Of a stretch of 64,000 nt of DNA, positions 16,646-24,021 are shown one piece after another. Positions within the stretch are counted from its first letter, which is position 1. The number at the start of each line of letters is the position of its first letter. Source of the DNA: Prevotella sp. UBA6994 (GTDB lineage Bacteria; Bacteroidota; Bacteroidia; Bacteroidales; Bacteroidaceae); the NCBI GenBank assembly GCA_002449845.1, contig DJXW01000030.1, positions 60,235-124,234 on the forward strand, read 5' to 3'. Under the pieces are notes generated by a model. That model was not told the origin of the DNA. It did not search any database and saw nothing but the letters and a program-made list of their open reading frames with translations. The translations under genes were made by a program, and so were the position numbers.

Positions 16646-19108
16646 TTATTTCTTTTTCTTCTCTTCCTCAACCTTCAACTCAATGGGATGCGCCACGATT
16701 TCGTCGGTAAGGGCAAAGTCCCATACGTCTTTCACGTTCTCCACATAGTGGAACGTTACGCCTTTGAGGTAAACCTCTGGGATTTCGTCAATATCCTTCT
16801 TGTTGTCCTTGCACATCATGATGTCGGTGATTCCTGCACGTTTGGCAGCCAAGATTTTCTCTTTGATACCACCTACAGGCAATACCTTTCCACGAAGCGT
16901 TATCTCACCAGTCATTGCCGTGTTCTTACGAACTTTGCGTTGGGTAAGAGCCGATGCGATAGATGTGGCAATGGTGATACCAGCCGACGGTCCATCTTTT
17001 GGAGTTGCCCCTTCCGGTACGTGAATGTGGATGTTCCATTGGTCGAAGATGCGATAGTCAATGCCCAAGATGTCAACGTGAGCCTTCACGTATTCCAAAG
17101 CAATGACGGCAGACTCCTTCATCACCTCACCCAAATTACCCGTGAGCGTAAGCTTTCCAGCCTTTCCCTTGGAGAGAGAGGTCTCGATAAATAAGATTTC
17201 TCCGCCTACACTTGTCCAAGCCAAGCCCGTTACCACGCCAGCATAGTCGTTGCCTTGGTAAATGTCACGATAATAAGGAGGCTTACCAAGAAGATTCTTG
17301 ATTTCATCGGGCGTAATCTTGGTATAAGGCAACTCTCCGTCACGAGCTCTCAGGAAAGCCAACTTTCTCAATGCTTTGTTGATTTGCTTCTCCAACTGGC
17401 GAACACCACTTTCACGTGAGTATTGCTCGATGATTTTCTCGATGGCAGTCTTGGTGAATGTGGGAGTGGTCTCCATCTTCTTCAACCCATTGTTTTCAAG
17501 TTCCTTGGGAATGAGATGTCTTTTGGCAATCTCGATTTTCTCTTCCGTGGTATAACCGCTGAGTTCGATGATTTCCATACGGTCGAGTAGGGGACGAGGA
17601 ATCGTGTTCAAGTCGTTGGCAGTAGCTACGAAAAGCACTTTAGACAAATCGTAATCCACGTCAAGATAGTTGTCGTGGAAAGCATTGTTCTGTTCGGGAT
17701 CCAACACTTCCAAAAGGGCAGACGAAGGATCGCCGTTAATGGTGTTTTGCGTAATCTTGTCAATCTCGTCCAAGATAAAGACAGGATTAGAAGAACCTGC
17801 CTTCTGGATGCTCTTGATGATTCTGCCAGGCATTGCTCCTATATAGGTACGTCTGTGACCACGAATCTCACTTTCATCGTGCAATCCGCCAAGACTGATT
17901 CTCACATACTTGCGCTTCAAGGCTTCGGCAATGCTCTTTCCCAAAGAGGTCTTACCCACTCCTGGAGGACCATACAGACAGATGATAGGCGACTTCAAGT
18001 CACCACGCAGTTGTAATACGGCAATGTACTCAAGGATTCTTTCCTTCACTTTTTCCATTCCGTAATGGTCTTTGTTCAGTATTCGTTGAGCACGTTTCAA
18101 GTCAAGGTCATCTTTCGTAAACTCGTTCCAAGGCAGGTTTACCATCGTTTGCAGGTAATTGAGTTGTACGCTATATTCTGGACCTTGTGGGTTCAGAATG
18201 TCCAACTTATCCAATTCCTTGTAGAAGGTAGTTTGCACATCCTCTGGCCATTTCTTGTGCAGTGCCTTTTCTTCCAGTTCATGACGTTCAGGTGAACCTT
18301 CGCCATTCCCCAATTCTTCCTTGATGTTCTTGATTTGTTGCTGGAGGAAGTATTCACGTTGTTGCTCATCAATTTCTTCCCTTGTCTTGGAAACGATGTT
18401 ATGATGTATCTCTAAAAGTTGAATCTCCTTGTTCAGAACTTTAAGACATACGATGACCCGCTCAAAGAGAGAGTCGGAGCGTAACATCTTCATCTTGTCG
18501 CCTACGGTGAAAGGCATGACGGTACAGATATAGTTGAGCGACAACACCTCATTGTGAATGTTGCGTAAAGCAAATTCTGACTCATCGGGAATCTCCTCGT
18601 TGGCATGAATGTAAATCTGCGTTTGTTTGCGCAAGTCCTCAATGGCAGTTCTGAAAACCTTGTCGTTTTTTGCGGGAATCTCTTCGGGAGCACTTTCGAT
18701 GATACCTTTCAGGTAAGGCTCATCGTCAGTAAGCTCCACCAGTTTGCAACGTCCCAACGACTGTACGATGGCGGTCAGCATTCCATCGTGTCCAGGCATT
18801 TCCAAGATACGTGTGAGTTTGGCAAACACACCATATTCATATAAGTCTTCTTGATTGGGATTGTTTACCTCCCTGTTTTTTTGGCAAATCACGGCAAACA
18901 CCATTTCTGGATTCTTGTTTGCTTGCTTGATGAGATTGGTACTGCTTTTGCGCCCGATGATGATGGGATTGATAACCCCGGGGAAAGCCACCATGTCTCT
19001 TGTGGCAAGAATGGGCAGCTCACCATCAAATTTCTCACCCAGTAAATGTGAGATATCTCCCTCAAAGTCTGCTATCATTTGGATAGATGTATTTTTTTTC
19101 TTGTTCAT
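16646..19108 (-). CDS. lon: ATP-dependent protease Lon (endopeptidase La)
   Basis: This 820-residue cytosolic AAA+ serine protease has an N-terminal substrate-binding LON domain (about 28-230) and a coiled-coil linker. Walker A is GPPGVGKTS (near 379) with Walker B FILDEIDK. The C-terminal protease domain has the catalytic Ser in DGPSAG (near 706) and Lys in GGIKEKILAAKRAG. Its last residues are lysine-rich (VEEEKKKK). It begins 2 bp after the stop of the LuxR-type regulator gene and is followed by tgt, so regulation may come from the regulator's promoter. Confidence 0.96.
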   Translation of the reverse strand: MNKKKNTSIQMIADFEGDISHLLGEKFDGELPILATRDMVAFPGVINPIIIGRKSSTNLIKQANKNPEMVFAVICQKNREVNNPNQEDLYEYGVFAKLTRILEMPGHDGMLTAIVQSLGRCKLVELTDDEPYLKGIIESAPEEIPAKNDKVFRTAIEDLRKQTQIYIHANEEIPDESEFALRNIHNEVLSLNYICTVMPFTVGDKMKMLRSDSLFERVIVCLKVLNKEIQLLEIHHNIVSKTREEIDEQQREYFLQQQIKNIKEELGNGEGSPERHELEEKALHKKWPEDVQTTFYKELDKLDILNPQGPEYSVQLNYLQTMVNLPWNEFTKDDLDLKRAQRILNKDHYGMEKVKERILEYIAVLQLRGDLKSPIICLYGPPGVGKTSLGKSIAEALKRKYVRISLGGLHDESEIRGHRRTYIGAMPGRIIKSIQKAGSSNPVFILDEIDKITQNTINGDPSSALLEVLDPEQNNAFHDNYLDVDYDLSKVLFVATANDLNTIPRPLLDRMEIIELSGYTTEEKIEIAKRHLIPKELENNGLKKMETTPTFTKTAIEKIIEQYSRESGVRQLEKQINKALRKLAFLRARDGELPYTKITPDEIKNLLGKPPYYRDIYQGNDYAGVVTGLAWTSVGGEILFIETSLSKGKAGKLTLTGNLGEVMKESAVIALEYVKAHVDILGIDYRIFDQWNIHIHVPEGATPKDGPSAGITIATSIASALTQRKVRKNTAMTGEITLRGKVLPVGGIKEKILAAKRAGITDIMMCKDNKKDIDEIPEVYLKGVTFHYVENVKDVWDFALTDEIVAHPIELKVEEEKKKK

Positions 19109-19110
19109 GT

Positions 19111-19698
19111 CTATATTTTATTAATGTCAACATATCCGTGCATGACAGCATAGATTGTCAATGCCGAAACACTTTTCACCCCCAGTTTGTCCATGATATT
19201 CTTTCTATGCGTAATCACAGTGGTGATACTTATATTTAATTGATTGGCTATTTCCTTGTTGATGAATCCTTGTACGATTAATGACAGCACTTCTATTTCC
19301 CTGTCGCTCAACACGTTTTCTTGAGCATTGCTCATTGGAGGCATGTTCCTGCCATTTCCGTGTGCATGTTGCTGTAAGATCAGTAACGAACGTATGAGTT
19401 GTTTCTCGGGTACATTCACGCAGATGCTATGGAAGTCACTCAGTTGGGAATTAGGACTCATAGACGTGGTCAGGACGATGGTCTTATGACGGCGTTCAAG
19501 GAAGAACGCACGGTTTTCCAACACAAGATGCATGGACACGAAATAATGAACGTAATTGTCGTAATGAGTAGATACCAGTTCAGCGAATGAGCCGAAGGTG
19601 TCAATCTCAATAATCGGTACTACGTTTTGCAGTATCTGTCGCAATCCCATAGCCGCTAACGTGTTGGGATCTATAATGGCAAATTTTGGTCGTTCCAA
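19111..19698 (-). CDS. LuxR-type regulator with a receiver-like domain lacking the phospho-acceptor
   Basis: This 195-residue protein has a C-terminal LuxR/GerE helix-turn-helix: LSDREIEVLSLIVQGFINKEIANQLNISITTVITHRKNIMDKLGV. The N-terminal 115 residues fit a response-regulator receiver fold (FAIIDPNTLAAMGLRQIL at the start), but the strand that should end in the phosphorylated Asp reads YVHYFVSMH. Phosphorylation is therefore unlikely. It ends 2 bp before lon and likely heads the lon-tgt-lptF/G operon. DNA targets are unknown. Confidence 0.82.
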   Translation of the reverse strand: MERPKFAIIDPNTLAAMGLRQILQNVVPIIEIDTFGSFAELVSTHYDNYVHYFVSMHLVLENRAFFLERRHKTIVLTTSMSPNSQLSDFHSICVNVPEKQLIRSLLILQQHAHGNGRNMPPMSNAQENVLSDREIEVLSLIVQGFINKEIANQLNISITTVITHRKNIMDKLGVKSVSALTIYAVMHGYVDINKI

Positions 19699-19748
19699 TT
19701 GATGACGTGTTTTTATGATGAATACTTAATGCGTTTACACATTCCGTT

Positions 19749-21023
19749 TTACAGGAATGGCGTGAGTAGATGGGCAAACCATCCCACAAACTTATTCCAA
19801 GGTGTGCGGAATTGGTCCCATGTTTCTTCTGTTAGTTTGAATGAGTCTTTCTTGTCGGCATCAAACATATTACTCAGTTCAGCCGTGGTGCAAGGGTCAA
19901 CGATGACTGCATTCTCTTCGTAATCCCAATTGAGGCTTCGGGCGTTGAGATTGGCACTTCCCACGGTGCAGAATCTCCCGTCAACCATGATGACTTTCGT
20001 ATGGTGAAAGCCTGGACGATACATCCAGACGTTTACTCCTTTCTTCATGAGCTTGTGTACGTTATAAAACACACAGTCGGGAGTTAAGGGAATGTCACTA
20101 TGGGTTGAAACCATGATCTCCACTTTCACCCCTCTTTTCACCGCATTCTTCAATGCTTTCTTCAACTGTCGGTTTAACGTCAGGTAGGGATTGATGAGTT
20201 TGATGCTGTCTTGTGCAAGATTGATGGCATCTGTATAGAACTTGCGGATAATCGCATTGCTTGTGCGAGGCTCACGGTTGATGATACCAACCATTTTCTT
20301 GCCTGCTGTTTCGCACGTGTCCTTTTTCAATCCCGTGAAATATTCTGGTGTCTTGATTCCACGGTAGTATTTGGCTCCGTGTACATTCTGTTTGGTTTCC
20401 TTGTTCCAGATTCGCAGGAATATCTTTTGCAACTCATTCACCTCGTCACCCTCAATTCTGCAATGCATGTCTCGCCAAGTACCTACTTGTTTTGTTCCTT
20501 TTATGTAGTAATCGGCAACGTTCATGCCGCCCGTATAAGCAATCTGCCCGTCAATGATGACAATCTTTCGGTGGTCTCTTGCCCATACGTGGTTAATCCA
20601 AGGGAAATTGAGCGGATCGTATTTCACGATTTCAATACCCTTCGCCCTTATCGCCTTGAGGTGTCGGCGTTTGAGAGGCTGGTTGTTAGAGGCGTTTCCG
20701 AATGCGTCAAACATCGCTCTTATCTCCACGCCCTCCTGTGCTTTCTCTTCCAAGAGTTCAAAGAGACACCTGGCAATGGAGTCGTTTCTGAAGTTGAAGT
20801 ATTCCAAGTGAACAGAACTTTTGGCGTGGCGAATGGCTTGAAACATATCATCAAACTTCTCTTGCCCACTCATCAATAGAATCACGGAATTGTTTGAGGA
20901 AAACTTGATTCCCTCTTTCCGCAGCTCATTGACAATGAGAGAGTCTGATGTCTGAGCCATCGTATGAAGATTCATTGCCAGGAAGACAAGAATCCATAAG
21001 CCTTTCTGTCTAATTTCTTTCAT
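19749..21023 (-). CDS. phospholipase D/cardiolipin synthase-like protein with N-terminal signal sequence
   Basis: This 424-residue PLD-superfamily protein has two HKD motifs: HRKIVIID (H151, K153, D158) and HHTKVIMVD (near 340). Both are followed by GSAN/GGMN-type turns. Its N-terminus (MKEIRQKGLWILVFLAMNLHTMAQ) looks like a cleavable signal peptide rather than the two membrane helices of classical cardiolipin synthase, so catalysis may be periplasmic. Candidate activities are phosphatidyl transfer (cardiolipin synthesis) or phospholipid hydrolysis. It follows kdsD by 10 bp and so shares an operon with LPS-core genes. Confidence 0.85.
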   Translation of the reverse strand: MKEIRQKGLWILVFLAMNLHTMAQTSDSLIVNELRKEGIKFSSNNSVILLMSGQEKFDDMFQAIRHAKSSVHLEYFNFRNDSIARCLFELLEEKAQEGVEIRAMFDAFGNASNNQPLKRRHLKAIRAKGIEIVKYDPLNFPWINHVWARDHRKIVIIDGQIAYTGGMNVADYYIKGTKQVGTWRDMHCRIEGDEVNELQKIFLRIWNKETKQNVHGAKYYRGIKTPEYFTGLKKDTCETAGKKMVGIINREPRTSNAIIRKFYTDAINLAQDSIKLINPYLTLNRQLKKALKNAVKRGVKVEIMVSTHSDIPLTPDCVFYNVHKLMKKGVNVWMYRPGFHHTKVIMVDGRFCTVGSANLNARSLNWDYEENAVIVDPCTTAELSNMFDADKKDSFKLTEETWDQFRTPWNKFVGWFAHLLTPFL

Positions 21024-21033
21024 TTGTCGTCAA

Positions 21034-22005
21034 TTATATCATACAACTATAATGATCTACTACCCCTAAAAGGCGTTTCTCTTCGTCCACCACCAATACG
21101 GTGTGTACTTTATATCGATGCATGATACGTTGTATTTCCGTGATTTTCGTATTGGGCAACACCGTCTTGGGCTGTCGGGTCATGATATCGCTGACCGTCT
21201 TGTCGAAAAATTGTGCTTGCCATTTCTCCATAGCCCTACGAATGTCGCCGTCAGTAATCAAGCCAATCACTTTACCATCTTCGAGAGATACTCCCAATCC
21301 CAGTTTCCCCTTGCTTACATGGATGATAGCCTCGCCCAAGTGCATGTCTTGTGGGATAATGGGAAGGTCGTCTGTGCGCATCACGTCTGAAGCCGTAGTG
21401 AGCAGTCGCTTTCCCAGTTCCCCGCCGGGATGGAAATGTGCGAAGTCTTGCGGCTGGAAGTTTCTCACCTCCATCAAGGCGATAGCCAAAGCGTCACCCA
21501 TTGCCAGCATAGCCGTTGTACTGCTCGTTGGAGCAAGGTTGAGAGGGCAGGCTTCTTTTTTCACCTTCACTCTGATATGGGCGTTGCTGTATTTGGCAAG
21601 TAGTGAATGACTGTTTCCACTCATGCTGATAATGGGCACATTCATGTGCAATACGATGGGGATAAAGCGCAACAGTTCATCTGTCTGCCCTGAATTGCTC
21701 AATGCCAACACGATATCGTCGGGAGTAATGACACCCAAATCGCCGTGGTAAACATCCAAGGGATTAACGAAGAAAGCTGGCGTTCCCGTAGAAGCGAGTG
21801 TTGCCGCTATCTTGGCACCAATGTTCCCACTCTTTCCCACGCCAGTTACAATCACTTTTCCCCTGCATTGATACATCATTTCCACAGCTTTGTCGAAATG
21901 ATGGTCTAATTGAGGTATCAAGTCGAGTATCGCCTCCGCTTCTTCACGAAGACATTGCTCTGCATATTTCCTTACGTGATAATTCTTACTTATATCTTCC
22001 TTCAT
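21034..22005 (-). CDS. kdsD: D-arabinose 5-phosphate isomerase (KpsF/GutQ/KdsD family)
   Basis: This 323-residue enzyme converts ribulose 5-phosphate to arabinose 5-phosphate, the first step of Kdo synthesis. An SIS domain (about 35-180) has GVGKSGNIGAKIAATLASTG and ALSNSGQTDELL, and two CBS domains (about 205-320) follow. It overlaps kdsA by an ATGA junction (22002-22005), so translation is coupled. The next enzyme of the pathway is encoded directly upstream. Confidence 0.93.
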   Translation of the reverse strand: MKEDISKNYHVRKYAEQCLREEAEAILDLIPQLDHHFDKAVEMMYQCRGKVIVTGVGKSGNIGAKIAATLASTGTPAFFVNPLDVYHGDLGVITPDDIVLALSNSGQTDELLRFIPIVLHMNVPIISMSGNSHSLLAKYSNAHIRVKVKKEACPLNLAPTSSTTAMLAMGDALAIALMEVRNFQPQDFAHFHPGGELGKRLLTTASDVMRTDDLPIIPQDMHLGEAIIHVSKGKLGLGVSLEDGKVIGLITDGDIRRAMEKWQAQFFDKTVSDIMTRQPKTVLPNTKITEIQRIMHRYKVHTVLVVDEEKRLLGVVDHYSCMI

Positions 22006-22757
22006 AATAATTTTTCAATCAATGGCTCCAAACGGTCAAGTTCCAACATGTTAGGACCGTCGCTTAAGCCTTGGTCGGGAGTGGGATGTACCTCGAAAAA
22101 ATAACCCGTGGCACCAAAAGCCTTGGCTGCAAGAGCCATAGCGGGAACGAATTTGCGGTCTCCACTCGTCTTTCCTTCGCCAGCACCTGGACGTTGCACG
22201 CTATGAGTACAATCCATGATGACGTTAGGCACAATTTCTTTCATGTCAGGGATGTTCCTGAAATCAACCACTAAATTGTTGTAACCAAAAGAATTTCCCC
22301 GTTCTGTCAGCCATACTTCCTTTGCACCGGCATCCAAGGCTTTCTCTACGGGGTATCTCATGTCTCTTCCGCTGAGGAATTGAGCCTTTTTGATGTTCAC
22401 GGTCTTACCCGTACGGGCAGCGGCAACCAACAAGTCAGTCTGCCTGCATAGGAATGCGGGAATCTGAATGACATCGCATACCTTTCCCACCGCTTCTGCC
22501 TGCCAACTCTCATGAATGTCTGTCAATACCCTCAGACCGTATTTCTCCTTGATGTCTGCAAGCATTTGCAATCCTCTCTCAATGCCAGGGCCTCGGAATG
22601 AATGAATAGACGTGCGGTTGGCTTTGTCAAACGAAGACTTAAATACAATATCCGTGCCAAACTTCTTGTTGATTCTACATAATTCTTGGGCAACGGTGTC
22701 CAGCAATTCTTCTGATTCTATTACACAAGGACCAGCAATGATAATGGGTTGAGTCAT
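22002..22757 (-). CDS. kdsA: 3-deoxy-8-phosphooctulonate (Kdo-8-P) synthase
   Basis: This 251-residue enzyme condenses arabinose 5-phosphate with phosphoenolpyruvate to give Kdo 8-phosphate for LPS. It begins MTQPIIIAGPCVIES, and has FKSSFDKANRTS, SFRGPG and DIHE. A metal-type cluster is also present (LCRQTDLL with Cys, plus DCTHSVQRPG). An in-frame ATG at 22781 would add eight residues but 22757 gives the family N-terminus. It is the first gene of a kdsA-kdsD-PLD operon. Confidence 0.95.
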   Translation of the reverse strand: MTQPIIIAGPCVIESEELLDTVAQELCRINKKFGTDIVFKSSFDKANRTSIHSFRGPGIERGLQMLADIKEKYGLRVLTDIHESWQAEAVGKVCDVIQIPAFLCRQTDLLVAAARTGKTVNIKKAQFLSGRDMRYPVEKALDAGAKEVWLTERGNSFGYNNLVVDFRNIPDMKEIVPNVIMDCTHSVQRPGAGEGKTSGDRKFVPAMALAAKAFGATGYFFEVHPTPDQGLSDGPNMLELDRLEPLIEKLL

Positions 22758-22882
22758 TTCTCTTTGGTTTTTGAAGGGCAAAGTTACTGATATTTTCTGT
22801 CTTACGAAAATAATTCTTATAAATAATGTAGATTATTTCCTATTTTCATGATTTAGGTAGATGACAGACGGTCTTGACAGAG

Positions 22883-22992
22883 CTTATCTTTAGGCTTTGC
22901 AAACCTTATCTTTGGCTTTGCTAAACCATATCTCTACGGGTTGTAAACGTTATGTTGAGGTATTTGTAACGTAAACGTTTGCGTAATTAATT
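22883..22992. repeat. degenerate 22-bp tandem units upstream of nagB
   Basis: Units at 22883-22904, 22905-22926, 22927-22948 and 22949-22970 share a (C/G)TTATCTTT-GG--TTG-AAAC theme. The first two match strongly and the last two are drifted. The adjacent 22971-22992 contains GTAAACGTTTGC, which is nearly palindromic (core AAACGTTT) and operator-like. It lies in the 472-bp gap 22758-23229, which also holds the two nagB promoters. Confidence 0.65.
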
Positions 22993-23013
22993 TTGTTAAA
23001 AATAGGCAAAAAC

Positions 23014-23045
23014 TTTGATTTATATCAATTTCATTGCTACTTTTG
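23014..23045 (+). promoter_or_regulatory. distal promoter (P1) upstream of nagB
   Basis: TTTG at 23014-23017 and TACTTTTG at 23038-23045 are separated by 20 bp, a full consensus match. Transcription would begin near 23052 and run into the terminator-like hairpin at 23111-23142 before reaching nagB. Confidence 0.65.
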
Positions 23046-23051
23046 CAAAAA

Positions 23052-23142
23052 TTAAGATTGATTTTCGAAGCATAACTACTCTAAAGAATGTACCAAAACG
23101 TCAAAGAATAAACGTCTGCACGTGAGTGAAGGCGTTTTTTTT
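23052..23142 (+). ncRNA. putative ~90-nt leader RNA ending in an intrinsic terminator
   Basis: Between promoter P1 and a second promoter P2 lies a hairpin: AACGTCT (23111-23117) pairs with AGGCGTT (23130-23136), and an inner CAC/GTG stem closes a GTGA loop. Eight consecutive T (23135-23142) follow. That is a textbook terminator, so P1 should make a short RNA or an attenuated leader. No short open frame stands out. Whether it senses a ligand is unknown. Confidence 0.45.
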
Positions 23143-23164
23143 ATGAAAAAAAACAAGTGTTTTT

Positions 23165-23195
23165 TTTGCTGTCACCAATGAATAATGTATCTTTG
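23165..23195 (+). promoter_or_regulatory. proximal promoter (P2) of the nagB operon
   Basis: TTTG at 23165-23168 and TATCTTTG at 23188-23195 are spaced by 19 bp, a full consensus match. The leader to the ATG at 23230 is about 30 nt. Confidence 0.75.
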
Positions 23196-23229
23196 CATAG
23201 TTTTTTTATTAACATAACACAAAATTAAG

Positions 23230-24021
23230 ATGAGAGTAATTATCGAACCGAATTATGCGCAGATGTCTAAGTGGGCAGCAGAGCATGTGATTAAAAGAAT
23301 CAACGAGTTTAAACCAACGCCAGACCACAAGTTTGTACTTGGTCTTCCTACTGGTTCTTCACCAGAGGGAATGTATGCAGAGCTGGTTAAGGCTAACAGG
23401 GAAGGACGTGTGTCGTTCAAGAACGTGTTGACATTCAACATGGACGAGTACGTGGGATTGCCAGAAGAGCATCCTGAGAGCTACCATTCTTTCATGGCTC
23501 GCAACTTGTTTGATCATATCGACTGCCCCAAAGAGAACATTCATATCCTCAATGGCAACGCTGAGGACTTGGAAGCTGAGTGCGCTCATTACGAGGAAAT
23601 GATCAAGGAAGCAGGTGGCATTGACTTGTTCCTTGGTGGCATTGGTCCTGACGGACACATCGCCTTCAATGAGCCTGGAAGTTCTCTGTCTTCTCGTACA
23701 CGTGTGAAAACTTTGACTACAGACACCATCATTGCCAACAGTCGTTTCTTTGACAACGACATCAACAAGGTGCCAAAGCTGGCACTCACCGTTGGCGTAG
23801 GTACTGTAATGGATGCTCGTGAGGTCATGATTCTGGTTAACGGACACCATAAGGCTCGTGCCTTGCAGGCAGCCGTAGAGGGTGGCGTTTGCCAAATGTG
23901 GACTATCAGCGCCTTGCAAATGCATCAGCATGGCATCATCGTATGTGATGAGGCTGCTACTGATGAATTGAAGGTTGGTACATATAAATATTTTAAAGAT
24001 ATAGAAAAGAATAATTTATGA
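23230..24021 (+). CDS. nagB: glucosamine-6-phosphate deaminase NagB
   Basis: This 263-residue cytosolic enzyme converts glucosamine 6-phosphate to fructose 6-phosphate and ammonia. The family's catalytic residues are all present: D72 in NMDEY, and D141, H143 and E148 in GIGPDGHIAFNEPGS. LGLPTGSSPEG near 38 binds phosphate. The 4-bp overlap with the next gene (ATGA at 24018-24021) couples it to the NagB-like/PIG-L fusion, and the GH97 gene follows. Expression can come from P2 and perhaps by read-through of the P1 leader terminator. Confidence 0.96.
   Translation: MRVIIEPNYAQMSKWAAEHVIKRINEFKPTPDHKFVLGLPTGSSPEGMYAELVKANREGRVSFKNVLTFNMDEYVGLPEEHPESYHSFMARNLFDHIDCPKENIHILNGNAEDLEAECAHYEEMIKEAGGIDLFLGGIGPDGHIAFNEPGSSLSSRTRVKTLTTDTIIANSRFFDNDINKVPKLALTVGVGTVMDAREVMILVNGHHKARALQAAVEGGVCQMWTISALQMHQHGIIVCDEAATDELKVGTYKYFKDIEKNNL

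Noticed and set aside
16624..16671. Longer N-terminus for Tgt starting at 16671
   Set aside because: It adds a basic 16-residue stretch, overlaps the lon stop region and departs from the family start MTFEL.
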